Assembly: GCF_900142925.1 (NCBI RefSeq)
Contig: NZ_FRCN01000003.1
Coordinates: 617,902-681,901 of the forward strand
DNA: 64,000 nt
DNA from: Chitinophaga sp. CF418
Lineage (GTDB): Bacteria; Bacteroidota; Bacteroidia; Chitinophagales; Chitinophagaceae
Direction of reading: 5' to 3'
Shown piece by piece: positions 25,252 to 34,700 of this stretch. The translations under genes and the position numbers were made by a program. The number at the start of each line of letters is the position of its first letter. Position 1 is the first letter of the stretch. The notes below the pieces were generated by a model. The model did not search any database and was not told the DNA's origin. It worked only from the letters and a program-made list of their open reading frames with translations.

Positions 25252-27696
25252 ATGAAATCATTTCTACTGCTGCTTTTGACGCTTGTGATGCTTTGTCCCT
25301 GCGTCCTTTCTGCACATGATAACGAGTCGGATGGAAACGGAATTATCAGAGGCACGGTTACCACTACTGATGGTAAACCAGCTGACCAGGTTACAGTGAG
25401 ACTCAAGAACACAAAGAAAACTACTGTTACAGATGAAAATGGCGTTTTCATCCTGAATAACGTGAAGCCGGGAATATATACGCTGCAGATTACCCTGTTG
25501 GGCTACGATTCTAAAGAAGAACCAGTAACTGTAACTGCAGATAATACTGTTCAGATAGCCATTTCATTATCACTGTCAGATATACAGCTGCAGGAAGTCG
25601 TTGTGAATACAGGCCGTAGCAAGTTCGCCAAAAAGGAATCTGAGTATGTGGCGCGTCTGCCACTGAAGAACCTGGAGAATCCACAGGTATATAATGTAGT
25701 TTCAAAGGAGCTGATGCAGGAACAGGTGGTTGTAAATTTTGACGATGCGTTAAAAAACACACCAGGTGTAAACAGGCTCTGGTCATCTACCGGCCGTCCT
25801 AATGATGGTGCAGGCTATTTTTCCATGCGAGGTTTTAGTGTACAACCTACGATGATCAATGGCATTCCCGGCCTGACTAACGGAGGTATAGACCCTGCTA
25901 ATGTAGAGAGGATCGAGTCTATTAAGGGGCCATCAGGTACTTTATTTGGCAGTAGTTTTATCTCTTTTGGCGGATTATTGAATATTGTGACGAAGAAACC
26001 ATACGATCACTTTGGCGGAGAAGTAAGTTATACTGCAGGAGGATTTGGATTGAGCCGCTTTACCGCTGATGTAAATACTCCATTGAATGCCGATAAAACT
26101 GCCTTATTACGTGTAAACGCTGCTTATCACAGTGAAGGCAGTTTTCAGGATGCAGGGTTCAAAAAGAGTTTCTTTTTAGCCCCCAGTCTTTCTGTCAAAG
26201 CGAATGACAGGCTATCTTTCCTGATCAATGCAGAGTTTTATACAGCTCAGAGCACTAATGCACTCATGGTATTCATGAACAGGAGCCGTCCGTTAATTGC
26301 ACACACTCCTGCTGAATTAAATATGGACTTTGACAGGTCTTACACCAGCAATGATATTACTTACAAAACACCTACCATCAATCTATACGGACAGGCCACT
26401 TACAAAATATCTGATCAATGGATATCCCAGACCAACCTGTCAAGAAGTGTGCGTAAGAGCGACGGCAACTATTCCTATGTGATGTTCCTGGATGGAAGTC
26501 CTACCGGTGCGATTGCGGCTAATGACTCATTGATCAGCCGTTTTGTGTACTACCAGAACTCTACCACTACTACCACAGACATTCAACAAAATTTCATAGG
26601 AGATTTCAGGATTGGCAATATGCGCAACAGACTGGTATTTGGTCTTGATTTCGCGGATGTAAGTGCAGTAAATGATAACAGCGCATATGCACTATTCGAC
26701 TATGTAAACGTTACCCGTAACAATGACCCACGCTATGCCATGCTTACCAAAGCAGCAGTAGATGCTAAACTGGCCGCCCTTGGCGGAACAAAAGATGGTA
26801 ACAGCAACCAGGTTTATAGTGCTTATGTTTCAGATGTATTGAACTTAACAGACGCGTTAAGTGTGATGGCGAGCGTACGTATTGATCGTTTCGAAAGCAA
26901 AGGAAGTAAAAACTATGCTACAGGCGTGACCAGCGGTAAATATGGACAGACGGCAGTGTCTCCGAAATTCGGGCTTGTATACCAGATCGTAAAAGACCAG
27001 GTAAGTGTGTTTGGCAACTATATGAATGGTTTCCGTAACGTCGCTCCGGGTACAAAAGTACTGGACGACTACACTAATATTTTCAAACCACAACAGGCTA
27101 ACCAATGGGAAGGTGGTGTAAAACTTGAAATGTTCAACCATAAGCTGACTGCTACTGCCAGCTACTACGACCTGCTTGTAAAGAATATCACACGTGGGGA
27201 AACGGTGGTACGCGATGGACAAAGCTATAATGTCACTGTCCAGGATGGCACGCAGAAAAGTAAGGGTATTGAACTGGATGTGATTGCCAATCCTCTGCCA
27301 GGATTGAACATCGTAGCAGGATATAGCTATAATGACAGCAAGGCTGTACAGGCTATTGACCCTTTAAAAGGCAGAAGACCAACCTCCGCAGGCCCGGCCA
27401 ACCTGGCAAATGCGTGGATCAGCTATACCTTTACAAAGGGTACTGTCAAAGGATTAGGTATCGGATTCGGTGGCAACTATGCAAGCGATAATGTTATCAC
27501 CAATGATGCAAGAACCGGCTTATTTACATTGCCTTCTTACACTGTACTGAATGCTTCTGTATTCTATAGTGCCAGTAAATACCGTATCGGCCTGAAAGTG
27601 GATAACCTCGCGGACAAAGAATATTTCGGCGGATGGACCACACTGGAAAAGCAAATGCCAAGACGCCTGTCAGCTAATTTTGTTTTCAAGTTCTAG
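25252..27696 (+). CDS. TonB-dependent siderophore-type receptor
   Basis: The 814-residue protein has a signal peptide (MKSFLLLLLTLVMLCPCVLSA), a carboxypeptidase-regulatory-like domain (about residues 30-115; GIIRGTVTTTDGKPADQVTV), a plug domain (about 130-250; FDDALKNTPGVNR, ESIKGPSGTLFG) and a 22-strand barrel region ending in NFVFKF. The plug wording (IKGPSGTLFG, GGLLNIVTKKP) is that of ferric-siderophore receptors. It imports an iron chelate into the periplasm with TonB energy. It is convergent with the NRPS operon; a link to that operon's product is possible but not shown by the sequence. Confidence 0.92.
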   Translation: MKSFLLLLLTLVMLCPCVLSAHDNESDGNGIIRGTVTTTDGKPADQVTVRLKNTKKTTVTDENGVFILNNVKPGIYTLQITLLGYDSKEEPVTVTADNTVQIAISLSLSDIQLQEVVVNTGRSKFAKKESEYVARLPLKNLENPQVYNVVSKELMQEQVVVNFDDALKNTPGVNRLWSSTGRPNDGAGYFSMRGFSVQPTMINGIPGLTNGGIDPANVERIESIKGPSGTLFGSSFISFGGLLNIVTKKPYDHFGGEVSYTAGGFGLSRFTADVNTPLNADKTALLRVNAAYHSEGSFQDAGFKKSFFLAPSLSVKANDRLSFLINAEFYTAQSTNALMVFMNRSRPLIAHTPAELNMDFDRSYTSNDITYKTPTINLYGQATYKISDQWISQTNLSRSVRKSDGNYSYVMFLDGSPTGAIAANDSLISRFVYYQNSTTTTTDIQQNFIGDFRIGNMRNRLVFGLDFADVSAVNDNSAYALFDYVNVTRNNDPRYAMLTKAAVDAKLAALGGTKDGNSNQVYSAYVSDVLNLTDALSVMASVRIDRFESKGSKNYATGVTSGKYGQTAVSPKFGLVYQIVKDQVSVFGNYMNGFRNVAPGTKVLDDYTNIFKPQQANQWEGGVKLEMFNHKLTATASYYDLLVKNITRGETVVRDGQSYNVTVQDGTQKSKGIELDVIANPLPGLNIVAGYSYNDSKAVQAIDPLKGRRPTSAGPANLANAWISYTFTKGTVKGLGIGFGGNYASDNVITNDARTGLFTLPSYTVLNASVFYSASKYRIGLKVDNLADKEYFGGWTTLEKQMPRRLSANFVFKF

Positions 27697-27731
27697 TACA
27701 TCCCGGATGGCATTGGGTTAAACCCTGATTT

Positions 27732-27762
27732 AGCCGCAGGCATAATGCCTGCGGCTTTTTAT
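27732..27762. terminator. Rho-independent terminator between receptor gene and NRPS operon
   Basis: AGCCGCAGGCA (27732-27742) pairs perfectly with 27746-27756 over a TAA loop and is followed by five T. It ends the receptor transcript. Confidence 0.9.
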
Positions 27763-27802
27763 TTGTCAGCCACTGCAATAATCTTTTGGGGATCAGCCTT
27801 TT

Positions 27803-29122
27803 TTACAGCTGTAAAGAAATATTATCATACCGCAATTCATTCTTGTCATAATCATCCTGATCACTGAAAAACTCCATGTAACGCTCATCGTAACAGGAAA
27901 GATCGTCAAACCATTTCGGATGGTCATGGCTGCTCCGGGCTTTGAACGTCTTATATGCGAGCGATCCATTCCTGTGTTGCAGGAAACGTAACTGGTACAC
28001 ATCGTCTTCGATATCTAACAATTCAACCTTACCAGTAGTCATAGACATCACCGGCCCTCTGGCTGTACGACATAAACCGCCTGTTAGTTGTACAGCCCCA
28101 CGATAAATATGCAGCGCAGTCTCTAGTGATTCAGCGAAGTAATGCTGAGCGCCTGTATCCCTGGGCAGGAACATATAATAAGGCACACAACCCAGCTGTA
28201 CCTGCCGCTCCCACATGGTTGACCAGATCCTTACCTTGTTATTGATATGTCTTAGAAGTGGCGCCTGCGTGCGGATCTCCGCTCCTATCTTCCGCAGATT
28301 GAATATAGCTTCCTGTGCCACTGCTGTTTCAAATTCCACATAGTGATTGAAATGAGCCATTATAGCCAGGTGTTTACCTGCTGCAGTTACTTTGGCTAAT
28401 AACTGCAACAGCTCATCTTTGTCAGAATCCGTAACGAACTTATGAGGCCAGTAGCTAAGCGATTTGGTGCCAATCCTGATCACCTTCAGACTCTTTACTT
28501 CCAGCAGAGGCAGCAGATAATTTGCCAGGATACGGGGGCTCATTACCATAGGGTCCCCTCCTGTTAACAAAACATCTGAGACATAAGGATTAGCCCTTAA
28601 ATAGGCCACCAAAAGCTCTATTTCTTTTGCCTGCATTTTGAACCCTGGCTCATTAACGAACTGAGGCCACCTGAAACAGAACGTGCAATAAGCGTGGCAG
28701 GTTTGACTATGGCTGGGGAAGAACAATATGGTATTGCGGTATTTATGTTGCATGCCTTCCAGCTTCTCTCCCAGGAAATAAGGCGTATTATGATCCACCT
28801 GCCCGGCAGGATGTGGATTCAATGATAAACGTATATCATGGACCAGATTACGGTAGGATGCTTCATCCATGTTCCGCACTCCCCATTTCAATTGATCATA
28901 ATGCAATTCTGTCAGCATTTCCTTATGTGGAAAGTTCAGGCGAAAGATCGGGTCGTCGGGAACATTTGTCCAGTTAATAAGATTCTCCAATACGTAGTTA
29001 TTCGTTTTGAAAGGATAGATCTCGCTGACGATCCTGATATCCTCCATCTGCCTTTGATCCAGTAACATCAATTGGGGAATCTTATCAAGCTGATTGATAT
29101 TGTATGATTTGAACTTAAACAT
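27803..29122 (-). CDS. KamA-family radical SAM amino acid 2,3-aminomutase
   Basis: The 439-residue protein has the radical SAM cluster motif CHAYCTFC (Cys142, 146, 149), LLTGGDPMV (about 186-193, SAM-binding GGD) and PLLRHINN (288-295), as in lysine 2,3-aminomutase. The C-terminal half aligns with the PLP/substrate part: Lys365 in TTGKVELL fits the PLP lysine. The two Asp that hold the lysine side-chain amine in lysine 2,3-aminomutase (Asp293, Asp330 there) are replaced by Arg321 (or its neighbour) and a Thr around 362. A basic residue at the first position is reminiscent of glutamate 2,3-aminomutase, in which I recall Lys and Asn at these places. It is the last gene of the NRPS operon and probably makes a beta-amino acid building block. 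Confidence 0.8.
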   Translation of the reverse strand: MFKFKSYNINQLDKIPQLMLLDQRQMEDIRIVSEIYPFKTNNYVLENLINWTNVPDDPIFRLNFPHKEMLTELHYDQLKWGVRNMDEASYRNLVHDIRLSLNPHPAGQVDHNTPYFLGEKLEGMQHKYRNTILFFPSHSQTCHAYCTFCFRWPQFVNEPGFKMQAKEIELLVAYLRANPYVSDVLLTGGDPMVMSPRILANYLLPLLEVKSLKVIRIGTKSLSYWPHKFVTDSDKDELLQLLAKVTAAGKHLAIMAHFNHYVEFETAVAQEAIFNLRKIGAEIRTQAPLLRHINNKVRIWSTMWERQVQLGCVPYYMFLPRDTGAQHYFAESLETALHIYRGAVQLTGGLCRTARGPVMSMTTGKVELLDIEDDVYQLRFLQHRNGSLAYKTFKARSSHDHPKWFDDLSCYDERYMEFFSDQDDYDKNELRYDNISLQL

Positions 29123-29169
29123 TACAAAAAATTGAAAGGGAGTTTACGAAAAGGGAAGTATCTCCGGGC

Positions 29170-30135
29170 TCAGGCCATCGAAACCAATATCTTTCTATCT
29201 CCGGTAAAAGGAAGACGGCCATGTAGCGACAGCATATTATCAACCATCAACAGATCACCATTTTCCCAGGGAACAGGAATTGTTACGTCATCCATTACCC
29301 GGATAATCTCATCGATATATTCTTTCTGTATCTCGGAACCATCGCCATAACGGGCATACATAGGCAAGCCATTAGGATCATTGTTCGCCAGGAACATCAG
29401 CGTTTCAAACACTTCTTCACCATAAATGACAGGGTAAAACTGATCTACCTGGTTAAACCACAGGCGGTCGCCGGTAACGGGATGTTTCCTGATAGCGGGT
29501 CTTGTTTGCTCTAATCGCACAGCACCGTCAGGCTGCCATTTCACGGTGATACCGTTTTCATTGCAGTAAGACTCCATGAACTGTTTGTCTGTCGTTTCAA
29601 ATGCTTCCTGCCAGGAAGGGCCAAGGCCTGAACCACCGTGCAGATTACGGATATAGGTAATGCCTTTCGCTTCAAATTCTTCTACTATAGCGGGAGTAAG
29701 TAAGTCCAGTACCTTCTTGCAATCGCCTACAGTTGTTTCGCCCCCGGTAGCTGCTTTGTTGATACAACAAAAGAAAATGTGTGCCGGCCAGAGATTAGAG
29801 TAGGAGAATTCCGTATGGAGTCGAATGATAGACGCTTCATCATATTCTGAGGCATTGTATACATTGGAGGTATGTTTGCTTCTGCTGCTGTTGCCATCCA
29901 GGAAGCTGGATGATGCAGGATGCAGACGTTTCATCAACCCGCTAAAAGCGTCAATAGAATCTATATTAATACCTCTTATGTGAATAGCGCCATTTCTTAA
30001 CAATGTAGATTCCATTAGTTCACGGTTTTCCTGGTACCAGTCAGCGAAGAAATCAGTGCTTATCTGTTCTTCAAATTTCAGGAACACGGGCAGTTTATCC
30101 TCACCTATGTGAGCAATAGATTTAGTTAAGTTCAT
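29170..30135 (-). CDS. TauD/TfdA-family Fe(II)/2-oxoglutarate dioxygenase (HxE type)
   Basis: The 321-residue protein has the iron motif HTE (His107, Glu109, in RLHTEFSYSNLWP) and distal His305 (LHGRLPF), with Arg314 (GDRK) fitting 2-oxoglutarate binding. FFCCINKAATGGETTVGD is the usual second block in NRPS-associated members. The Glu instead of Asp in HxE is known from clavaminate synthase-like hydroxylases (AsnO, VioC) and SyrP-type enzymes, which hydroxylate amino acids at the beta carbon. It lies 26 bases after the CmlA-like gene. The likely role is hydroxylation of an Asn/Asp-type residue, free or carrier-bound; substrate is inference. Confidence 0.88.
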   Translation of the reverse strand: MNLTKSIAHIGEDKLPVFLKFEEQISTDFFADWYQENRELMESTLLRNGAIHIRGINIDSIDAFSGLMKRLHPASSSFLDGNSSRSKHTSNVYNASEYDEASIIRLHTEFSYSNLWPAHIFFCCINKAATGGETTVGDCKKVLDLLTPAIVEEFEAKGITYIRNLHGGSGLGPSWQEAFETTDKQFMESYCNENGITVKWQPDGAVRLEQTRPAIRKHPVTGDRLWFNQVDQFYPVIYGEEVFETLMFLANNDPNGLPMYARYGDGSEIQKEYIDEIIRVMDDVTIPVPWENGDLLMVDNMLSLHGRLPFTGDRKILVSMA

Positions 30136-30161
30136 ACATGAAGATTTAGCGATGTTATAAA

Positions 30162-31760
30162 TCAGATTTCATACAATAATTCTTTTTCGCCGAACAGTCT
30201 TTCTGCGGCAATATTGTTTTCGCCACAGTCTGTAATCAGCTTATTGGATGCTACAATGGGGTTGGCATCCTCATGATATCTTACACTGCTGATAAATTCT
30301 ATCCAGGGTTCCAGGCCCATCGCGTACACATACAATTCACGGGGTTTAAATGTACTAACGAGTGCTTGTCCGCGGGGGAAATTAGAACCTGCCAGCCGGC
30401 GGGAAAGATCCTTTTCTCTTTGTATTTCTTCCGTCATCAGTGGTCCGTATACCCATGTAAAAGGAGCGCCGTCACATTCCATGCCCAGGAAGATGATATC
30501 CACAGGACCGGTCTGTTTTACAACGTGCTCATACAAACGGGGTTCTATATTGCATGAATCAGCGAGGAATAGCATGGACTGGGAACCGATCCTTACATGG
30601 TAGCAGAGTTTCGAACGGATATTCAGGTCGCCGTGTTCCCCCAGGAAAGGCAATCCGGTAATGGTACAATTGCCGAATGTTATAGATTCCATTTCTTCCA
30701 GCTCCACTACGTTGTGGAAACCGATCATATTGAACATCAGCTTGAGATTAGGGTCCTGCAGGTTTCCCATACTTCCTCTGGGCACAATGATCTTTTTGGT
30801 CTTATGGCGCAGGTAAAGCATGGTTTCAAACAGGATATGATCCTGGTGGTTGTGTGTGATCAGGATATAGTCTATTTCTTCCGGCAGATCGCTGTAAGAG
30901 AATCTTTCCACTTCGGCCTGGTAACCGTAATAACTGATAACAGGGTCTACCAGAATGGATATTTCCTTAGTCTCTACCAGGATACAGGCATGTCCGAAAT
31001 AACGCATCCGTATCTTATCGCCGGTATAGCGCTCGTATTTAGGAGGAGCTTCTGTGGTGAAAAACGACTGGAACAGCTCAAGATCTTCATCAGCAATACC
31101 CAGGGCATCCTTTATTTCACTGAAACTCCCCGGAACAGTCCTCATGCGTTGCAGGCGGTCCACCAGGCTATTGGAGAAGGGAATATTCAGCTCTATACTG
31201 GTAGTATCTTTCAGCCTTGCAGTACTCAATACAAAGGGACGTTCATCATTGGTAGTAAGCCACATAGCCAGGCTCTGCGCATCCTCATTATAATATTCGC
31301 TCTTATACATCAGCTGCTCAAAGAAGCGGAAACCTGGATTGTTGTGCAGATCATAATTGATCTCAACAAGTCCTTTCAATATATCAGGTATTTTCTCATA
31401 CAAGGGATCCAGTGAGAAACCATGGGCTTCCTGTTGCAGCAGGTTGTCCAGGTCTTTAATAGCTTCGGCAAGTTCCAGCATGTGTTTCCTGCGTTCTTTC
31501 GTTTCTGCTATCAGTTGTTTGATATCTTCTGCCCGGTTCGTTTCATAGTTCATGAACGGACCTCCCAGCATTTTCGGATTGCGGATGGCAGCAGCGTGCA
31601 CCTGTGGCGCCTGTACATAAGAGCTCATGATCCTGAGGTGCCTCGACTGTATGTTCATAGCCGCTGTTGGAGGATAGATCAGATGCGTCCAGGCATACCA
31701 CTTGTCCATTAAGGGTTCTAATACAACATTGGGTCTGAGGTATACCACTTCATTTTCCAT
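30162..31760 (-). CDS. CmlA-type diiron beta-hydroxylase (metallo-beta-lactamase fold)
   Basis: The protein has 532 residues, the length I remember for CmlA of chloramphenicol biosynthesis, which beta-hydroxylates an amino acid while it is bound to an NRPS carrier domain. The N-terminal domain starts LRPNVVLEPLMDKWYAWTH and has APQVHAAAIR; the C-terminal beta-lactamase-like domain carries HNHQDH (His303, His305, Asp307, His308), LGEHGDL (Glu375) and LADSCN (Asp401). These fall two positions before the CmlA diiron ligands as I recall them (305, 307, 309, 310, 377, 403). It sits 30 bases after the NRPS-4 stop. It should oxidise one carrier-bound residue; which module it serves is unknown. Confidence 0.9.
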   Translation of the reverse strand: MENEVVYLRPNVVLEPLMDKWYAWTHLIYPPTAAMNIQSRHLRIMSSYVQAPQVHAAAIRNPKMLGGPFMNYETNRAEDIKQLIAETKERRKHMLELAEAIKDLDNLLQQEAHGFSLDPLYEKIPDILKGLVEINYDLHNNPGFRFFEQLMYKSEYYNEDAQSLAMWLTTNDERPFVLSTARLKDTTSIELNIPFSNSLVDRLQRMRTVPGSFSEIKDALGIADEDLELFQSFFTTEAPPKYERYTGDKIRMRYFGHACILVETKEISILVDPVISYYGYQAEVERFSYSDLPEEIDYILITHNHQDHILFETMLYLRHKTKKIIVPRGSMGNLQDPNLKLMFNMIGFHNVVELEEMESITFGNCTITGLPFLGEHGDLNIRSKLCYHVRIGSQSMLFLADSCNIEPRLYEHVVKQTGPVDIIFLGMECDGAPFTWVYGPLMTEEIQREKDLSRRLAGSNFPRGQALVSTFKPRELYVYAMGLEPWIEFISSVRYHEDANPIVASNKLITDCGENNIAAERLFGEKELLYEI

Positions 31761-31790
31761 AAAAACAATATTAACGTTAACAAAAACGGG

Positions 31791-34700
31791 TTACTTATCC
31801 TTGTCTGTGATGCTTGTTACAACCAATTGAAGGTTCCTTGGCAATGTGATGGCATCATAATGATCTCCCTGTGTGAACAGGTGTGTGAAGCGGCCGCCGG
31901 TGTACCGTTCCCAATCCTTCATATGCAGGAAGTCATTATGAATATTTTGTTTGGCCTTAAAGGCGATAATGTCTCCTTTTATCTTTCCTTTCTGTTCGTA
32001 TGTTTCGCTGAGGCGGAGGTTATGATAGAAAAGTTTCTCCAGGTGATCTCTGTGTGTATCTTCAAGACCTACATCTGCCAGCCAGTCACGCAGCCAATTG
32101 ACTTCCTGCTGTATGGCATCCCTTGAAAGCTCCAGTGATTGCTTACGTTTCTTCTTATCCCTGATATCCCTGTCCAACAGTAGCAAAGTGGTTCGTATAC
32201 CCTTTTCCTCCAGTACTTTCGCCACTTCAAAAGCAATCGTACCACCGAAAGAGAAACCGGTTAACACCACTTCTTTGCCAGGCTCACTTTCCAGAATAGT
32301 CGTTGCAAACCGCTTTACTTTTTCTTCTATTGTGGTGTCGAAGTCTTTACCATCATCAAACCCGGCATCCTGTAAGCCGTAGCAGTTGTATATTCCCTGC
32401 AGCGCTTTACCCAGTTCCATATATAACAGTGAAGTCCCTATCAGGGGAGCAAAGCAGTACATCCGGGGCAGATCTGCTTCTTTCCTGTTCAGGCTTAACA
32501 AGGTACCCATCTGCATCCCACGTGTATCAGCAAGAGCCAACAGGGATTCGATAGTGGGATTACCAAGGAAATCGCGCAGTGATAATCTCAGGTCGAGTTC
32601 TTTATTCATCCTTGACACCAGCTGCACCGCCCTCATGGAGTGGCCTCCCAGTTCAAAGAAGTTGCTGGTAACACCTACAGCATCCAGGTTAAGCACTGCT
32701 GCCCAAATCACAGCCATCTGGCTTTCCAGTTCATTGCGAGGAGCTACAAATGTTGTAAGACTATCTATTTCAGGCGCCGGGAGTAAGGTCTTATCTACTT
32801 TACCATTGGTGGTCAATGGCACCACAGGTATCAGTATAAACCATGCAGGTACCATAAATGCAGGTAAGAACTTACCGATATGTTGCTGCAGCTCTTTCCT
32901 GTCTACTGCTGCCGGGGCTGTATAGTAAGCAACCAGGTACTCTTCCTGCTGAAGCGATGTTTTAACTACAATAGCCTCTTTTATACCGGGGTACTTCAGG
33001 ATGGCAGACGCTATTTCTCCCGGTTCGATACGGAACCCGTTCAGCTTGATCTGTTCGTCAGCTCTTCCGGTGTATTCAATTTCACCCTGATGATTCCATC
33101 TACCCTTATCACCACTGCGATATAATTTGCCAGGACCGAAAGGATCGGGAATAAAGCGGGCGGCAGTCAGTTCTTCCCTGTTGAGATATCCTATTGCTAC
33201 ACCTGCACCACCGATATAGATCTCTCCTTCTATACCTACAGGCTGCAGTTGTTGCAACTCATCGAGAATATAGATCTGTGCATTATCTATGGGTTTACCA
33301 ATAGTAATATGCGCTGCGCATGTTATTTCACTGACTGTACAACCTACGGTTGTTTCCGTCGGACCGTATTCATTGAAGATCCTCATCTGCGGGTTCAGCC
33401 TTTTCAGTATGAGAACATGATCCGGCAACAGTGCTTCTCCTCCCACAATAGCAGTATTGACAGCCGTTTTCTCCAATTGTAGGGTTGCCAGCACGCGTAT
33501 ATGTGCCGGAGTGATCTTCACGGCCGTCAGCCTGTCATTTGTAAAGACCTCTTTCAGCGCTGCCAGCACATCTTCTTCCGGCGTCAGATACACTTCATCA
33601 CCACGCAGTAAACCACTCAAGAGACAGGTAACAGTCAGATCGAAAGACAATGAAGAGAATACGCCGAATACATGCCCAGTAGTATTATCGAAGTAATGAC
33701 GGTTAACGAATGTCAGGTAATTCATCAGGGAAACATGAGAGATCAGTACTCCTTTCGGCATACCTGTAGAACCGGAAGTGTAGATAATGTAAGCGGGAGC
33801 TTCCTGATTTATAACTGGTAGCGTTCCCGGCACTATCTGATCGATGTCTTTAGCAAGCTCCTTCAGCGCCAATACTTTTTCATTCCAGGAGAATCCGTCA
33901 TGATCCGTCATTAACAATGTAGCTGCGGCATCATCGAGGATGTACCTGATCCTGTCTTCAGGCAGGGTACTATCTATCGGGAGATAAGCTGCTCCGGTTT
34001 TGAGAATGGCCAGTATACTGATAAGTGACCACTCGTTCCTGTTGACCATGATAGCCACTACATCTCCTGATTTTACCTGATAACGCTGTATAAGACAGGT
34101 AGCCAGTTTATCAGACAACATATCCAATGCTGAGAATGTGTAGGTTGTCTTACCTGCAATAAGTGCATTATTATCAGGATGAGCAGCAGCCACCTCTCTG
34201 AAGGCCGCTGCAATAGTACCTGAAGGGATCTCTGCACTGGTATTATTTAGTGCCAGCAACAGCGTCTCTTCCGGCGAAGGCAGGTATTTAATACGGTTCA
34301 GTGGTAGAGTTGGATGTTCTCCCACATTAATGATCAACTGATGTATGTGCTCGCAGAGATGAATCATCCTGGCCTCATCAAACAAAACTGTACTATATTC
34401 CAATGTCAGTAAAAGATCATCTCCCTGTTTCCTGAAGAAGAATGTCAGGTCGAACTTACTGATCTCATTGGCTACTGAGGCTTCTTCCACGAGCATATCC
34501 TGCAGGTTCAACAGGTCTTCTTCTTTCCTGTCTTCATCCTGTAATACCAGCATGACGTTAAACAACGTACGTTTATTGAGCGGCTTGTATTCATTCACAG
34601 CGTCTACCAGCATCTCAAATGGAAAGGAAATACGGTCGTAAGCAGCAATGGCGTTCGCCTTCACTTCCCTTAGCAATTCATCAAATCCACGTTCTTCATC

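Noticed and set aside
25252..27696. TonB receptor as a proven part of the NRPS gene cluster
   Set aside because: It is on the opposite strand, closed by its own terminator and next to a Crp/Fnr gene; proximity alone is not evidence of a shared pathway.
30162..31760. Beta-lactamase or hydrolase (resistance) function for the metallo-beta-lactamase-fold protein
   Set aside because: The long N-terminal domain and the Glu375 in place of a His ligand identify it as the CmlA-type diiron oxygenase.
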